Positions 1 to 10,552 of a DNA stretch of 50,745 bases are shown in pieces; the first letter of the stretch is position 1, and each line of letters begins with the position of its first letter. Made by a program: the position numbers and the translations under genes. The notes under the pieces are model-generated. The model was not told the DNA's origin. It saw nothing but the letters and a program-made list of their open reading frames with translations, and searched no databases. The stretch comes from Woeseiaceae bacterium. GTDB lineage: Bacteria > Pseudomonadota > Gammaproteobacteria > Steroidobacterales > Woeseiaceae. The stretch lies in contig JANQGQ010000034.1 of NCBI GenBank assembly GCA_028277185.1, forward strand, positions 1 to 50,745, written 5' to 3'.

Positions 1-626
1 CTGGCAAGCGTCTTCGCGGCCTCCGCGATCATCTGCGCCGCCTGCTTTTCGCCCTCGGCGTTGATCACCTTGGCGCGCCTGGAGCGTTCCGCCTCAGCCT
101 GCTGCGCGATCGCGCGAATCATGCTCTCGTCGAGATCCACGTGCTTGATCTCCACGTTCGCGACCTTGATGCCCCAATTGTCGGTGCGCTGGTCGAGGAT
201 GTTCTGGATGTCTTCGTTGAGCCGGTCCCGCTCGGCGAGCATGTCGTCGAGCTCGTGCTGACCCAGCACCGAGCGCAGCGTCGTCTGCGACAGCTGGCTG
301 GTTGCCTCGAACACGTTCGCGACGCGGATGATCGCTTTCTCGGGATCGACGATCCGGAAGTAGATCACCGCGTTGACGCGGACCGATACGTTGTCCCTGG
401 AAATGACGTCCTGCGTCGGCACGTCCAGCACGATTACGCGCAGGTCCACCTTGACCATTTTCTGCAGGAACGGGATCAGGATGATCAGCCCGGGCCCCTT
501 CACGGTCTGGAAGCGGCCGAGGAAAAAGATCACGCCGCGCTCGTACTCCTGCAGGATCTTGAAGATCTGCGATGCGATGGCGACGACGATGCCGAAAATG
601 ACGGCGGCTATGACGATGCTGTCCAT
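1..626 (-). CDS. Slipin/stomatin-like SPFH-domain membrane protein (3' end outside window)
   Basis: Reading from an ATG at 626, the protein starts with one hydrophobic segment ([15 protein letters not shown]) and then the typical SPFH opening [14 protein letters not shown], followed by PGLIILIPF and [19 protein letters not shown]. Near the window edge come [16 protein letters not shown] and a charged helical stretch rich in [10 protein letters not shown], all typical of slipins. The C-terminus runs off the left edge. Slipins form oligomers at the membrane and are commonly encoded just downstream of NfeD proteins, as here (the NfeD gene ends 38 bases upstream on the same strand). In characterised pairs the NfeD protease cleaves the slipin C-terminus, so a joint role in membrane quality control is the likely function. 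The family call is firm; the partner relationship is inferred from the arrangement. Confidence 0.93.
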   Translation of the reverse strand, partial: MDSIVIAAVIFGIVVAIASQIFKILQEYERGVIFFLGRFQTVKGPGLIILIPFLQKMVKVDLRVIVLDVPTQDVISRDNVSVRVNAVIYFRIVDPEKAIIRVANVFEATSQLSQTTLRSVLGQHELDDMLAERDRLNEDIQNILDQRTDNWGIKVANVEIKHVDLDESMIRAIAQQAEAERSRRAKVINAEGEKQAAQMIAEAAKTLA

Positions 627-664
627 TCTGCTTTGGTCCTGGTTACAAACGTATGAGTTGTCTT

Positions 665-2110
665 CTAAGTCGTGCTGGGTGCACCGGCATCGCCGCCGGC
701 CGGGAGCGGCTCGACTTCGAGGATCAGGCCGTCCATGGTGCGCACGAATACGGCCTGATCTTTGACGACCGGCGTACTCGTACGAGCCTGCCAGGACTCG
801 CCTTCGAGCCACACGCGGCCTTCGGTGTCGAAGTCCTCCATTGCCACGCCGGTGCCGCCCACGATGGACTCGCTCCCCGAGACGGCGCCGCGGTTGCGGA
901 GCCGGACGAGAAAGCCGACCGCCCAGACAATGAACAGCGCGGCGGCGATTGCCAGGCCGAGCACGAACGCGATCGAGATGCCGAAGCCAGGCACGCCGCT
1001 GTCGAAGGTCAGGATCGCGCCGAACACGAACGCGGCAATGCCGCCGAGTCCGAGCACGCCGAAACTCGGCGCGAAGGCCTCGGCGATCATCAACCCGACG
1101 CCGAGCAGTATCAGGGCGACGCCCGCGTAATTGATCGGGATCGTCTGTGAGCCATAGAGCGCCAGCAGGAGGCAGATCGCGCCGAGGGTTCCCGGGACGA
1201 GTGCCCCGGGGTTCCAGCCTTCGAGGATCAGCCCGTAGACACCGACGAGGCCGAGCAGCAGCAGGATCTCCGGCTGGGAAATGACCATCAGCAGCTTTAG
1301 CCGCCAGCTCGGCTCGAACTCTTCGACGACCGCGTTCGCCGTCGACACCGTGACGTCGCCGGCCTCGGTGGCGATCGTCGTGCCGTCGATCGCGGCAAAC
1401 AGTTCTTCGCGGTCTGCCGCGATGTATTCGATGACGTTCTGCTCGAGCGCTTCGTCCGCGGTCAGCGTCGCCGCTTCGGTTACGGCGCGTTCTGCCCAGT
1501 CGGCGTTGCGTCCGTGGCGCTCGGCCAGCGTGCGTATGTACGAGACCGCGTCGTTGAGTACCTTGCGTTCCATCGCGGAGCCGGGCGGACTGGGAGCGGG
1601 TTGGCTCTCTTCGCCCTCGGGGCCTGCCGGGTCGTCGTAGCCCGGTATCTCGGGTTCGAGGTCGCGCGGTGCAGGTGTCAGATCGTCGCCGGTCATCGAT
1701 ACCGGCGTCGCGGCACCGATGTGCGTCGTTGGCGCCATCGCGGCGATGTGGCTGGCCAGCAGGATGTAGGTGCCGGCGCTGTCGGCCCGCGCGCCGGCGG
1801 GCGTCACCCAGGTCGCGACCGGTACCTCGGAGGCAAGGATGGCCTGGATCATGTCGCGGGTGGCGGTCACGAGGCCGCCCGGCGTGTCGGTGCTCAGCAG
1901 AACGAGTTCCGCGCCGTCGGCGTTCGCATGGTCGATACCCTTGATGACGTACTCCGCGGTCGCTACACCGATACCGCCCCTGATCTCGATGTTGACAACG
2001 TGGTCCTGAGCGCCCGCGGAGGCCGCGGCGAGGCCGAGGAGGCCCAGGGCCACACGCGGGAGCCAGCGCGCGCGGAAGCCCGTAGTGCTGTGATTCGTCA
2101 TGTTGCGCAT
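665..2110 (-). CDS. NfeD family membrane-bound serine protease
   Basis: This 481-residue protein has the full-length NfeD layout. A signal peptide ends near residue 35 (ASAGAQ). A ClpP/SppA-like protease domain follows with STDTPGG (about 73-79), the likely nucleophile Ser111 in RADSAGTY, and a plausible general base Lys183 in MERKVLND; this Ser/Lys dyad is known for the family. Several membrane segments follow from roughly residue 275 ([16 protein letters not shown] onward), and the C-terminal 75 residues look like the NfeD OB-fold domain ([10 protein letters not shown]). It lies directly upstream of a slipin gene on the same strand, the usual operon partner and substrate. A second ATG three codons in is an equally possible start. 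Confidence 0.93.
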   Translation of the reverse strand: MRNMTNHSTTGFRARWLPRVALGLLGLAAASAGAQDHVVNIEIRGGIGVATAEYVIKGIDHANADGAELVLLSTDTPGGLVTATRDMIQAILASEVPVATWVTPAGARADSAGTYILLASHIAAMAPTTHIGAATPVSMTGDDLTPAPRDLEPEIPGYDDPAGPEGEESQPAPSPPGSAMERKVLNDAVSYIRTLAERHGRNADWAERAVTEAATLTADEALEQNVIEYIAADREELFAAIDGTTIATEAGDVTVSTANAVVEEFEPSWRLKLLMVISQPEILLLLGLVGVYGLILEGWNPGALVPGTLGAICLLLALYGSQTIPINYAGVALILLGVGLMIAEAFAPSFGVLGLGGIAAFVFGAILTFDSGVPGFGISIAFVLGLAIAAALFIVWAVGFLVRLRNRGAVSGSESIVGGTGVAMEDFDTEGRVWLEGESWQARTSTPVVKDQAVFVRTMDGLILEVEPLPAGGDAGAPSTT

Positions 2111-2203
2111 GGTACCAGACCCCGGTTCTCAGGCCGTAGTCGATAGCTGCCGGGGCAGCGGAGGGCGGTTCAGCTTCGGCTCGTTCGGTGGCATGCTTCG
2201 GAA

Positions 2204-2686
2204 ATGCTCATCCGTTTCATTACGACCGGCGGTACGATCGACAAGATCTACTTCGACGCCTTGAGTCAGTTCGAGGTCGGAGAGTCGCAGGTTCAGCACA
2301 TCCTCTCCGAGGCACTGGTGGCTTTCGACTACAGTATCGAGCCTTTGTTGCAGAAAGACAGTCTCGAACTCACGGCCGAGGATCGCGCCGCGATCCGGCG
2401 CTTCATAGAGTCCGACAGCGCCCGGCGTTTCGTCGTGACCCACGGCACCGACACGATGGTCGAGACGGCGGAAGCGCTGGCCGGTATCGACGGCAAGACG
2501 ATCGTGCTGACCGGGGCACTGAGCCCGGCCAGGTTCCGAACGACCGATGCCGTGTTCAACGTCGGCATGGCCGTGGCTGCCGCGCAGACGGCGCCGCCCG
2601 GCGTTTACATCGCGATGAGCGGGCGCGTGTTTGCCGGCGACGCGGTTCAGAAGAACCGCGAAGCGAACCGCTTCGAGGCGGTTTAG
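2204..2686 (+). CDS. Asparaginase-domain protein, N-terminal domain only
   Basis: The 160-residue product carries both threonine motifs of bacterial L-asparaginases: TTGGTID at residues 7-13 and HGTDTM at 80-85, followed by [16 protein letters not shown]. Full-length asparaginases have about 330 residues with a second domain; that domain is absent here, and the gene ends in a clean stop with no continuing similarity seen in another frame. Short one-domain asparaginase-like proteins exist in other proteobacteria, so this may be a natural short form rather than a truncation. The substrate cannot be told from sequence. It is divergent from nfeD and converges on the aldehyde dehydrogenase gene 12 bases away. 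Confidence 0.8.
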   Translation: MLIRFITTGGTIDKIYFDALSQFEVGESQVQHILSEALVAFDYSIEPLLQKDSLELTAEDRAAIRRFIESDSARRFVVTHGTDTMVETAEALAGIDGKTIVLTGALSPARFRTTDAVFNVGMAVAAAQTAPPGVYIAMSGRVFAGDAVQKNREANRFEAV

Positions 2687-2698
2687 AAAAGGGTCCGG

Positions 2699-4213
2699 CT
2701 ACAGATCGAACCTGATGCCCTGGGCAAGCGGAAGCTCCTTGCCCCAGTTGATCGTGTTCGTCTGCCGGCGCATGTAAGCGCGCCACGAATCCGATCCGGC
2801 CTCGCGGCCGCCGCCGGTCTCTTTCTCGCCGCCGAACGCGCCGCCGATCTCGGCGCCCGACGTACCGATGTTGACGTTGGCGATACCGCAGTCGGAGCCG
2901 CCGTGCGACAGGAAGTATTCGGCGTTTTGCAGGTTGTCGGTGAAGATGGCGGACGACAAGCCCTGCCGTACCCCGTTCTGTAGTTCGATGGCCTCGTCGA
3001 GGTTCGAAAACGAAATCAGGTACAGGAGTGGGCCGAATGTCTCGGTCTGGACGATGGGCCAGGCATTCTCGGCGACCGCAATCGCCGGCGTGATGAAATG
3101 CCCGGGGCCTTTGACGCGTTCGGCGCCGCACAGGACTTCGCCGCCGTTGGAGCGCACGGCCGCGGCCGCGGCTTCGGTCCGCGCGACCGCCGCTTCGTCG
3201 ATCAGCGGTCCCATGAGCGTGTTCGGATCGAGCGGATCGCCGATGCGCACCTGACGGTACGCCCGGAGCAGCGCGTCCTTGAGTTCGGCGAAGCGGGACT
3301 CGTGGACGAGGACGCGGCGCGTCGTCGTGCAGCGCTGGCCGGCCGTGCCTACCGAGCCGAACACGATCGACGGTACTGCCAGATCGAGGTTCGCGTATTC
3401 ATCGACGACGATGGCATTGTTTCCACCGAGTTCGAGCAGGCACTTGCCCATGCGCGCGGCGACGCGCTCGCCGACCTTGCGTCCGACCGCGCTGGACCCC
3501 GTGAACGAGATCAGGGCGACCCGCTCGTCGTCGACGAAGCGTTCGGCGAGTTCCGTGCCGGCGTCGTTGATCAGGAAGAACACCGGCGGCAGATCCATGT
3601 CCGCGAGTGCCCGGTTGACGATCGTCTGAACGGCGACGCCGCAGAGCGGGGTCTTAGGCGAAGGCTTCCAGATGTTGACGTTGCCGCAGACGGCCGCGAT
3701 GAAGGCGTTCCAGGCGTACACCGCCACGGGGAAGTTGAACGCGGAGATCGTGCCCACGACGCCGAGAGGATGCCATTGCTCGTACATGCGGTGCTCCGGA
3801 CGCTCGGAGTGCATGGTTTTGCCGTACAGCATCCGCGCCTGCCCGACGGCAAAATCGGCGATGTCGATCATTTCCTGAACTTCGCCGTCGCCCTCGGCCT
3901 TGATCTTGCCCATCTCGAGGCTGACGAGGCTTCCGAGAGCGTCTTTGTCGTCGCGCAGGGCGTTGCCGATACGCCGCACGGCCTCGCCGCGAACCGGAGC
4001 CGGAATCCGCCGCCACGCGCGCGCGGCTTCCGCGGCCGCCTCCACGAGCCGGTCGTAGTCTTCCGGCGCGGTAGCGATAACGCTGGCAATCCGTTCGCCC
4101 GTGGCCGGATTGAAGGAATCGATCAGGGTACCGTCCGCCGCCGCGGCTTCGGCGCCGATCCAGGTTCCGGGGTTTCGTTCACCGAGTCCGAGACGGTCGA
4201 GAACTGCATGCAT
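2699..4213 (-). CDS. L-aminoadipate-semialdehyde dehydrogenase (ALDH7-like)
   Basis: The 504-residue protein is a complete NAD(P)-dependent aldehyde dehydrogenase. Visible landmarks are the cofactor-domain stretch [36 protein letters not shown], the general-base Glu261 in ELGGNN, and the nucleophile Cys295 in GQRCTTTRR. The end, with [20 protein letters not shown], is characteristic of the ALDH7 branch, which oxidises alpha-aminoadipate semialdehyde to aminoadipate. The reading frame stays open far upstream, but the ATG at 4213 gives the family's usual length and sits 2 bases after the upstream gene's stop. The adjacent saccharopine dehydrogenase supports a role in lysine breakdown through saccharopine. 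The specific substrate is inferred from that pairing. Confidence 0.9.
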   Translation of the reverse strand: MHAVLDRLGLGERNPGTWIGAEAAAADGTLIDSFNPATGERIASVIATAPEDYDRLVEAAAEAARAWRRIPAPVRGEAVRRIGNALRDDKDALGSLVSLEMGKIKAEGDGEVQEMIDIADFAVGQARMLYGKTMHSERPEHRMYEQWHPLGVVGTISAFNFPVAVYAWNAFIAAVCGNVNIWKPSPKTPLCGVAVQTIVNRALADMDLPPVFFLINDAGTELAERFVDDERVALISFTGSSAVGRKVGERVAARMGKCLLELGGNNAIVVDEYANLDLAVPSIVFGSVGTAGQRCTTTRRVLVHESRFAELKDALLRAYRQVRIGDPLDPNTLMGPLIDEAAVARTEAAAAAVRSNGGEVLCGAERVKGPGHFITPAIAVAENAWPIVQTETFGPLLYLISFSNLDEAIELQNGVRQGLSSAIFTDNLQNAEYFLSHGGSDCGIANVNIGTSGAEIGGAFGGEKETGGGREAGSDSWRAYMRRQTNTINWGKELPLAQGIRFDL

Positions 4214-4215
4214 GG

Positions 4216-5382
4216 TCAGTTGCCTCCGTGAACGCGCTGGTGTCCCGTCTCGCCGCGTGCAACGAGTTCCGCCGACCTCTGGTTGGTGCCGCCGTGAGCG
4301 TAGTACCGCCCGAAGCGGTTCGACAGGATATGGGGCAACTTGAAGCGTTCCTGGGCCACGAAGCCGCGATAGGCTTCCGGTTCGCGCAGCACCAGGTCGA
4401 GTACGCTGCAGATACCGGCGGCGGTCGTGATCTGGATCGCGGACCAGAGGCGTCCGGCCACGACCTGCGGATACACTTTGTTCACGTAGTTTTCCTCGCG
4501 CAGCTCCCCGTCCTGCGTGCCCGTGACCGCGGCGTAAACGATCACGACGTCCTGCAGCGTCTGCGGGATGGCGTTCTCGAGGACGCGTTTGAGCGTCGGT
4601 CGGTCGTGATTGAGGCGCAAACCGTTCATCAGAAGACGCATTTGCTCGCAGTGTCCCGGGTAACGAATCGTCTTGTAGTTCATGTTCGTTGCGCGATTGC
4701 CGTAGCTTTCCGCGAGTGAGCCGAGCCCGCCGGAGGTGTTGAACGCTTCGTACAGCTTGCCGTCGATCTCGATCTCCTCGAGACCCTCGAGGGGCAGCAC
4801 GTCGACTTCCTCGCTGTCCACGATGGCGTTGCAGAGGTTGCCGTATTCGTTGATCAGGCCGTCGGTCGACCAGGTCAGCGAGTACTTGAGCACGTTGTTC
4901 GGGTGCTGCGGCAGCGCGCCGACCCGAAGCTTGACCGACCGCACGGTATCGAAGTGCTGGATCAGCTCGCTTGCGGCGATGGAGATGAAACCCGGGGCCA
5001 GACCGCACTGCGGCGCGAAGGCGGTGCGCGCTCCCGCGGCCAGCTTGCGGACGGCCGCGGTTACCGTGACGTCCTCCGTCAGGTCGAAGTAGTGCAGGCC
5101 GGTATCCCTTGCGACCTGCGCCACCAGCACGTTGCAGTAGTAGGGCATGCTGGAGACGACCGCAACCGGCTCGTGCTCCGCAACATGCGCTCGCAGGGCT
5201 TCTTCGTCGGTCGCGTCGAGAACGAACGGGTCGATCGTCTCGAGCTTGTGCGCACTGGCGACGTCTGCCGCGGTGTCTTCGGCCGCATCGGCCAACTGGA
5301 CGCGATAGCTGCCCGACTCGGCCAGCAGGCCGGCGACGAGGGAGCCGATCTTGCCGGCTCCCAGAACGAGAATGGGTTTCAT
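4216..5382 (-). CDS. Saccharopine dehydrogenase family protein (lysine catabolism)
   Basis: The 388-residue product begins with a Rossmann dinucleotide fold ([16 protein letters not shown]) and continues with [20 protein letters not shown] and [12 protein letters not shown], all typical of saccharopine dehydrogenases of the Lys9/LYS1-like family. The enzyme interconverts saccharopine with an amino acid and aminoadipate semialdehyde. Its stop lies 2 bases before the start of the gene for the next enzyme, so the two form one transcription unit. The frame is open about 260 bases further upstream, but the ATG at 5382 places the glycine-rich motif at residues 7-12, as expected. A lysine-ketoglutarate reductase partner is not in view, so flux direction and route are inferred. 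Confidence 0.88.
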   Translation of the reverse strand: MKPILVLGAGKIGSLVAGLLAESGSYRVQLADAAEDTAADVASAHKLETIDPFVLDATDEEALRAHVAEHEPVAVVSSMPYYCNVLVAQVARDTGLHYFDLTEDVTVTAAVRKLAAGARTAFAPQCGLAPGFISIAASELIQHFDTVRSVKLRVGALPQHPNNVLKYSLTWSTDGLINEYGNLCNAIVDSEEVDVLPLEGLEEIEIDGKLYEAFNTSGGLGSLAESYGNRATNMNYKTIRYPGHCEQMRLLMNGLRLNHDRPTLKRVLENAIPQTLQDVVIVYAAVTGTQDGELREENYVNKVYPQVVAGRLWSAIQITTAAGICSVLDLVLREPEAYRGFVAQERFKLPHILSNRFGRYYAHGGTNQRSAELVARGETGHQRVHGGN

Positions 5383-5707
5383 GTAAAGCCTGTCTCCCCA
5401 ACGCTGGACTTCGGCGGGTGCGGCCCCCGCCGCTCCCGGGCGCGCATTGTGCCCGTGCGGCACCCCGAGCGCCACCCGGGTCCGCGGTCGTGAACGGTCC
5501 TGCTGCGGCACGCCCACGGATACATCCGCACGGAAAACAGGCGGCTGCGGACACTTGCGAGATTCAGCCTGAAGTGCTGTCGAGCAAAGATATCTAACAC
5601 ACTGATTACGTGGGTAACTTTTGCTCATCGCATTGCAGCATGGCATAGTCCGAAAACCCGCGCGGCCCGGTTGCGCCGCCCGCTACGACCGAAGGATCGA
5701 AACGCTC

Positions 5708-7057
5708 GTGACCCGAACCGCGCCGCGCACCGATTGGCACCCCGCCAGCTGGAGTCAGTATCCCGCCAGCCAGCAGGCCGTTTATCCCGACGAGGCCGGC
5801 CTTGCCGCCATCGTTGCGGAGCTGTCGAAACTGCCGCCGCTCGTTACGTCGTGGGAGGTGGATGCACTCAAGGAACACATCGCCCGCGCTCAGCGCGGCG
5901 AGGCGTTCGTGCTGCAGGGCGGAGACTGCGCCGAGACGTTCGAGGAGTGCACTTCCGAGAACATCGTAGCGAAGCTCAAGATCCTGCTGCAGATGAGTGT
6001 CGTAATGCTGTACGGCCTCAAAAAGCCCGTGGTTCGGATCGGCAGGATGGCCGGTCAGTATGCGAAGCCCCGCTCGGCGGATACGGAGACGCGCGATGGT
6101 GAGTCGCTGCCCAGTTTCCGCGGCGATCTGGTCAACCGCAGCCCGTTTACGCGGAACGACCGCGAACCCGATCCCGAACTCATCCTGCGCGGCTACGAAC
6201 GTGCGGCGCTGACGCTGAACTTCGTGCGTTCGTTGATCGACGGCGGCTTTGCGGATCTGCACCATCCCGAGTATTGGGATCTGGACTGGGTTGGGCACTC
6301 CGCGACGGCGGAAGAATACCGGGCCATCGTGCGCTCGATCTCCGATTCGCTCGACTTTCTGGAAACTGTCTCGGGCGCACCCGTTCACAAGACCCAGCGC
6401 GCGGATATCTATGCCGCGCACGAGGGCCTGCATCTCCATTACGAGCAGGCGCAGACGCGCTATCTGGACCGGCGTGGCCGCTGGTACAACCTGACGACGC
6501 ACTTCCCGTGGATCGGCATGCGCACGGCGGCGCTCGACGGGGCGCACGTCGAGTTCTTCCGCGGCATCGCCAACCCGGTCGGCATCAAGATCGGCCCGGG
6601 CATGACGCGTGAGTGGCTGCAGGGTCTGATCGGTGTGTTGAATCCGAACAACGAGCCGGGGCGGCTGACGCTCATCCACCGCTTCGGCGCCAAAGCGATC
6701 GAAGATCACCTGCCGGAGATGATTCGGGCAGTCCGGGAAACCGGATCGCCGGTACTCTGGGTGTGCGATCCGATGCACGGCAATACGGAAAGCACGGCCG
6801 TCGGCGTCAAGACCCGTCGCTTCGACAACATCGTCACCGAAGTCGAGGCTGCATTCGCGGTCCACCAGTCAATGGGCAGCTATCTCGGCGGCGTGCACCT
6901 CGAGCTGACCGGTGAGAACGTCACCGAATGCACCGGCGGCGCGCGCGGACTCACGGACGGCGATCTGGCGCGGGCCTACAAGTCGACCGTCGATCCGCGG
7001 CTCAACTACGAGCAGGCCATGGAGGTCGCGATGCGGATCTCCGGCGTGCACAAATAA
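5708..7057 (+). CDS. 3-deoxy-7-phosphoheptulonate synthase, class II
   Basis: This is the first enzyme of the shikimate pathway, condensing phosphoenolpyruvate with erythrose 4-phosphate. The sequence is unmistakably the plant-like class II form: VLQGGDCAETFEEC, RIGRMAGQYAKPRS, NLTTHFPWIGMRT, GIKIGPGM, LIHRFGAKAIEDHLP, VLWVCDPMHGNT and GGVHLELTGENVTEC are all present. The GTG at 5708 gives 449 residues, the usual size, with an AAGGA about 12 bases upstream; an in-frame start at 5621 would add 29 residues unlike the family and is less likely. It is divergent from the lysine-catabolic pair and converges on the molybdenum-hydroxylase genes, leaving 21 bases between stops. Confidence 0.96.
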   Translation: MTRTAPRTDWHPASWSQYPASQQAVYPDEAGLAAIVAELSKLPPLVTSWEVDALKEHIARAQRGEAFVLQGGDCAETFEECTSENIVAKLKILLQMSVVMLYGLKKPVVRIGRMAGQYAKPRSADTETRDGESLPSFRGDLVNRSPFTRNDREPDPELILRGYERAALTLNFVRSLIDGGFADLHHPEYWDLDWVGHSATAEEYRAIVRSISDSLDFLETVSGAPVHKTQRADIYAAHEGLHLHYEQAQTRYLDRRGRWYNLTTHFPWIGMRTAALDGAHVEFFRGIANPVGIKIGPGMTREWLQGLIGVLNPNNEPGRLTLIHRFGAKAIEDHLPEMIRAVRETGSPVLWVCDPMHGNTESTAVGVKTRRFDNIVTEVEAAFAVHQSMGSYLGGVHLELTGENVTECTGGARGLTDGDLARAYKSTVDPRLNYEQAMEVAMRISGVHK

Positions 7058-7078
7058 GCCGGTCTTCCGCGACGGCGC

Positions 7079-9307
7079 TCAGCCCGTTTCGCCGCGCAAC
7101 TGGTCGCCGATCGGCATCCGGTAGACCCACTTGCCCGTCGCGTCGGCAAGCGCCGCGACGAGCGCCGGCGCAAGCGGCGGCGTGCCGGGCTCGCCGACGC
7201 CGGTCGGCGCCTCGCCCGAGGCGACGATGTGCACCTCGATGGCAGGCATCTCGTCGATGCGCAGCGGGCGGTAGCTGTCGAAATTCCCTTCTGCGACGGC
7301 GCCGCTTGCCAGCGTGACTTCCTCACGTAGCGCGGCGGACAGCGCGTAGCCGATTCCGCCTTCCATCTGGGCCTTGATGACGTCCGGGTTGATCGCGATG
7401 CCGCAATCCACCGCGCATACGACGCGGTCGACCGAGAAGGCGCCGTCTTCGGCCACGCTGACGTCGACCACTTCGGCAACGAAGGAACCGAACGACTCGT
7501 GGACGGCGATGCCGCGACCGCGGCCCGGTCCGGGATCCTCGCCCCAGCCCGCCTTTTCAGCCGCCAGATCCAGCACCGCCAGATGCCGTGGATGATCGGC
7601 AAGCAGCTCGCGGCGCAGGGTGTAGGGATCCTGGCCGCCGAGCGCGGCCAGCTCGTCGATGAAGGCCTCCGTAACGAAGCCGTTCTGGGTATGGCCGACA
7701 GAGCGCCACCACAGGACGGGCACGCCCAGCTCGATCGTGTTGACGCGTACCTCGACGTTCGGGATCGAGTAGGGGAGCCCCCTCGAGCCCTCGACCGAAG
7801 CGCCGTCGATACCGTCCTGCACCATCCCCTCGAACGGGGTCCCGGCCAGTATCGACTGCACAGCGGTTTGGTGCCGCCACGCGACCGGCTTGCCGTCGGC
7901 GTCCAGCGCCGCTTCGAGCACGTGGGCGCTCATCGGCCGGTAGAAGCCGGCGCGCATGTCGTCTTCGCGCGTCCAGATGAGTTTGACGGGCGCACGCCCG
8001 TCGATCGCTTTCGCGATCATCACCGCTTCGGCGATGTAGTCGCTGTCCGGTGTGGCGCGACGGCCGAAGCTGCCGCCGGCGAAACAGGTGTTGATCGTCA
8101 CCTGTTCCGGGGCCAGACCGGTGATGGCCGCCGCCGTGTACTGATCGACGGTCTGTAGCTGGGCGCCGGTCCAGATCTCGCAGCCGTCGCCCGACAGCTC
8201 GACGACACAGTCCATCGGCTCCATGGTCGCGTGGGCGAGAAACGGCACGCGGTACTCGCGCCGTATGACCTGGTCGGCGGCCTCCAATGCCGCGCCGACG
8301 TCGCCGTCGCTGCGCGCGACGAGTCCGGGGTCGGTGGCCAGACGTTCCGCGAACTCACGGTAGAGCTGCTCGCTGTCGTAGTCGACCGCTCCCGACTCGT
8401 CCCATGTAACGGTAAGGGCGTCCCGGCCCTTTTTGGCGGCCCAGAAACTGTCCGCGACGACCGCGACACCCCGGGCGATCTGGACGACGTCCGTTACCCC
8501 AGGCACGTCGAGCGCCGCCGCGGCATCGAATCCGGCGACCGCGGCGCCGAACTTCGGCGGATGCGCGACGACGGCCGTCAGCATGCCGGGCCGGGTGACG
8601 TCGATCGTGAAGATCTCGCTGCCGTCGGTCTTGCCGGGCGAGTCGAGCCGCGGCAGCCGCGTGCCGATGAGCGTGAAATCGGCCGGGTCCTTGAGCACGG
8701 GTTCCGCGGGCGGCGCAATGTCGGCGGCGGCTGCGGCAAGCTCACCGAAACTCGCAGACCGGTCGCCGTGCGAAAGACGGCCGCGGCTGACCGCGATCTC
8801 GCCGGCCGGCACCTGCCAGCGGGCGGCGGCGGCTTCGATCAGCATGGCGCGCGCGGCGGCGGCAGCTTCCCGGAGCTGCGTCCAGGAGTTGGCGATCGAC
8901 GTCGATCCGCCCGTTCCCTGGTAGGGCCCGAAGAACAGGTTGTTGTAGCGGCTTGCGTCGGCAGGTGCGAACTCGAAATCCATTTGCGCCCAGTCAGCGT
9001 CGAGTTCTTCGGCGACGATCGTCGGCAGGCCGGTCGTGACGCCCTGACCCTTGTCGAGGTGCTTGATCATGACCGTGACCCGGTTATCGGTACCGATCCG
9101 GACGAACGGTCCGAACTCGCTCGCGACGACCGGTTCGGCGGTGACAGGCACGGTCTCCGCGCCGCCCGACGCGGCGGGGGCGGCCTCGTCGTTTTGTCGG
9201 CCGCAGCCGACCATGAATCCGGCGCCGGAGAGACCGATGACCTGGATGAAGCGACGGCGGTCCATCGCCGGCCGTGGGAGGTGGTGCGGGGTGATCTTGC
9301 CAAGCAT
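7079..9307 (-). CDS. Molybdenum hydroxylase large subunit (isoquinoline 1-oxidoreductase beta-like)
   Basis: The 742-residue protein belongs to the xanthine dehydrogenase/aldehyde oxidase molybdopterin family, in the IorB-like branch that carries its own export signal. The N-terminus has [20 protein letters not shown], a twin-arginine signal followed by a Cys, so export of the folded enzyme to the periplasm is likely. The molybdopterin domains follow ([36 protein letters not shown]), ending with [14 protein letters not shown], which contains the expected catalytic Glu (residue 706). The ATG at 9307 lies one base after the small-subunit stop, arguing for coupled translation; the ATG at 9265 starts directly at the Tat motif and is an alternative. 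The substrate (an aldehyde or N-heterocycle) cannot be assigned. Confidence 0.93.
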   Translation of the reverse strand: MLGKITPHHLPRPAMDRRRFIQVIGLSGAGFMVGCGRQNDEAAPAASGGAETVPVTAEPVVASEFGPFVRIGTDNRVTVMIKHLDKGQGVTTGLPTIVAEELDADWAQMDFEFAPADASRYNNLFFGPYQGTGGSTSIANSWTQLREAAAAARAMLIEAAAARWQVPAGEIAVSRGRLSHGDRSASFGELAAAAADIAPPAEPVLKDPADFTLIGTRLPRLDSPGKTDGSEIFTIDVTRPGMLTAVVAHPPKFGAAVAGFDAAAALDVPGVTDVVQIARGVAVVADSFWAAKKGRDALTVTWDESGAVDYDSEQLYREFAERLATDPGLVARSDGDVGAALEAADQVIRREYRVPFLAHATMEPMDCVVELSGDGCEIWTGAQLQTVDQYTAAAITGLAPEQVTINTCFAGGSFGRRATPDSDYIAEAVMIAKAIDGRAPVKLIWTREDDMRAGFYRPMSAHVLEAALDADGKPVAWRHQTAVQSILAGTPFEGMVQDGIDGASVEGSRGLPYSIPNVEVRVNTIELGVPVLWWRSVGHTQNGFVTEAFIDELAALGGQDPYTLRRELLADHPRHLAVLDLAAEKAGWGEDPGPGRGRGIAVHESFGSFVAEVVDVSVAEDGAFSVDRVVCAVDCGIAINPDVIKAQMEGGIGYALSAALREEVTLASGAVAEGNFDSYRPLRIDEMPAIEVHIVASGEAPTGVGEPGTPPLAPALVAALADATGKWVYRMPIGDQLRGETG

Positions 9308-9308
9308 G

Positions 9309-9770
9309 TCAGCCCTCCAGCGATTCGGCAGCGCGGTGGATAGCGCCGCGGATGCGTGTATAGGTCGCGCAGCGGCACAGATTGCCGCGCATCGCGGCGT
9401 CGATGTCGTCGTCGGTCGGTTGCGGGTTGCTTTCGAGCAGCGCGGTCGCACTCATCATCTGCCCGGACTGGCAGTAGCCGCACTGCACCACGTCGAGCTC
9501 ACGCCAGGCCTGCCGGATAGCCAGCGCGGCCGGTGACGCGACTCCCTCGACGGTCGTCACTTCGCGTGCGCCCACGGCCGAGATCGGCATGATGCAGGCG
9601 CGTGCCGGGAGCCCGTCGATGTGCACCGTGCACGCGCCGCACTGGGCGATGCCGCAGCCGAACTTGGTGCCGGTCAGACCGACGTCTTCGCGCAATACCC
9701 AGAGCAGCGGTTTGTCCGCGGGGACATCGACCGAGTGTGTGTTGCCGTTGACTTTGAGCTCGATAGCCAT
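9309..9770 (-). CDS. Molybdenum hydroxylase 2Fe-2S small subunit (isoquinoline 1-oxidoreductase alpha-like)
   Basis: At 153 residues this is the usual iron-sulfur subunit of two-subunit molybdenum hydroxylases. Four cysteines of a plant-type cluster lie at 39, 44, 47 and 59 ([14 protein letters not shown]), and the second, all-helical cluster domain has Cys97, 100, 132 and 134 ([24 protein letters not shown]). It passes electrons between the molybdenum centre of the large subunit and an acceptor, usually a cytochrome or quinone. No FAD subunit is encoded nearby, which fits the IorAB type. The ATG at 9770 has GGAGA 9 bases upstream and is preferred over a TTG five codons earlier. The large-subunit gene follows after one base. 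Confidence 0.95.
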   Translation of the reverse strand: MAIELKVNGNTHSVDVPADKPLLWVLREDVGLTGTKFGCGIAQCGACTVHIDGLPARACIMPISAVGAREVTTVEGVASPAALAIRQAWRELDVVQCGYCQSGQMMSATALLESNPQPTDDDIDAAMRGNLCRCATYTRIRGAIHRAAESLEG

Positions 9771-9832
9771 AGGTGGGGTCTCCAATACCTGCCGGGGCTT
9801 GTGCCTGTTATGCGACTATAGCAGGCGGTCTG

Positions 9833-10432
9833 TTACGTTCTCTGTTTCGCCCTCCGGGAGGCGCGATCGCGCTCCAGCATTTGCCGTGCGTGCAGGGTCG
9901 ACAGGGCCGAAAACTTCCCGGGCTTGAGGGTGCCGAGCGTCCACGGTCCGATCGAGGTGCGGATCAGGCGCAGGCAGGGGTGGCCTAATGCAGCGGTCAT
10001 CCGGCGCACCTGGCGGTTGCGGCCCTGGTCGATCGTAAGCTGAATCCAGCTGTCCGGCACCGTTTTGCGGACGCGTACCCGCGGCTTGCGCGGCCAGAGC
10101 TTTCGGGGTTCGGCGATGGACTTTGCCTCGAGCGCACGCGCGGGGCCGTCGTTGAGCTCGATCCCTTCCCTGAGATCTGCGAGCGCGTCAGGCGACGGGA
10201 TGCCTTCGACCTGAACCCAGTACGTCTTCGGCGTCTTCGCGCGGGGTTCGGCGATGTTCGCCTGCAGGCGGCCGTCGTCGGTGAGCAGCAACAGGCCTTC
10301 GCTCTCGTAGTCGAGCCGCCCCGCGGGATACACCTCCCCGATGTCGATGTAGTCGGCAAGCGTCTCCCGGCCGGCGTCGTCGGTGAACTGTGACAGGACG
10401 CGAAAGGGCTTGTTGAACAGCAGCAGGGACAT
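9833..10432 (-). CDS. rluE: 23S rRNA pseudouridine synthase RluE
   Basis: The 199-residue protein is a short RsuA/RluB/E/F-type pseudouridine synthase without an S4 domain, beginning directly with [13 protein letters not shown]. The catalytic aspartate is Asp41 in [15 protein letters not shown]; the second conserved block is [17 protein letters not shown]. RluE makes one pseudouridine in 23S rRNA (position 2457 in E. coli numbering). In E. coli the rluE gene is also divergent from icd, as here, which supports orthology beyond family membership. The 120 bases to the icd start must hold both promoters. Confidence 0.93.
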   Translation of the reverse strand: MSLLLFNKPFRVLSQFTDDAGRETLADYIDIGEVYPAGRLDYESEGLLLLTDDGRLQANIAEPRAKTPKTYWVQVEGIPSPDALADLREGIELNDGPARALEAKSIAEPRKLWPRKPRVRVRKTVPDSWIQLTIDQGRNRQVRRMTAALGHPCLRLIRTSIGPWTLGTLKPGKFSALSTLHARQMLERDRASRRAKQRT

Positions 10433-10552
10433 CGGTCAAGGCTACCCAATCGGACGCGGGCTGTCTTGCCCGGCGCGGTTGTGGTCTTGCGGCGGGCGAG
10501 TACAATGCTCGCCGTCGCCGGTCCCGGCAGCCGTTTCCATCGAGACCTTCCT

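Noticed and set aside
2699..5554. A 951-residue continuous frame as a fusion protein
   Set aside because: Its first 450 residues lie antiparallel-frame to the saccharopine dehydrogenase and are low-complexity Arg/Ala-rich; only the aldehyde dehydrogenase part from 4213 is protein-like.
5621..5707. Upstream start for DAHP synthase
   Set aside because: Would add 29 residues unlike the family; the GTG at 5708 has the conserved DWHPASW shortly after it.
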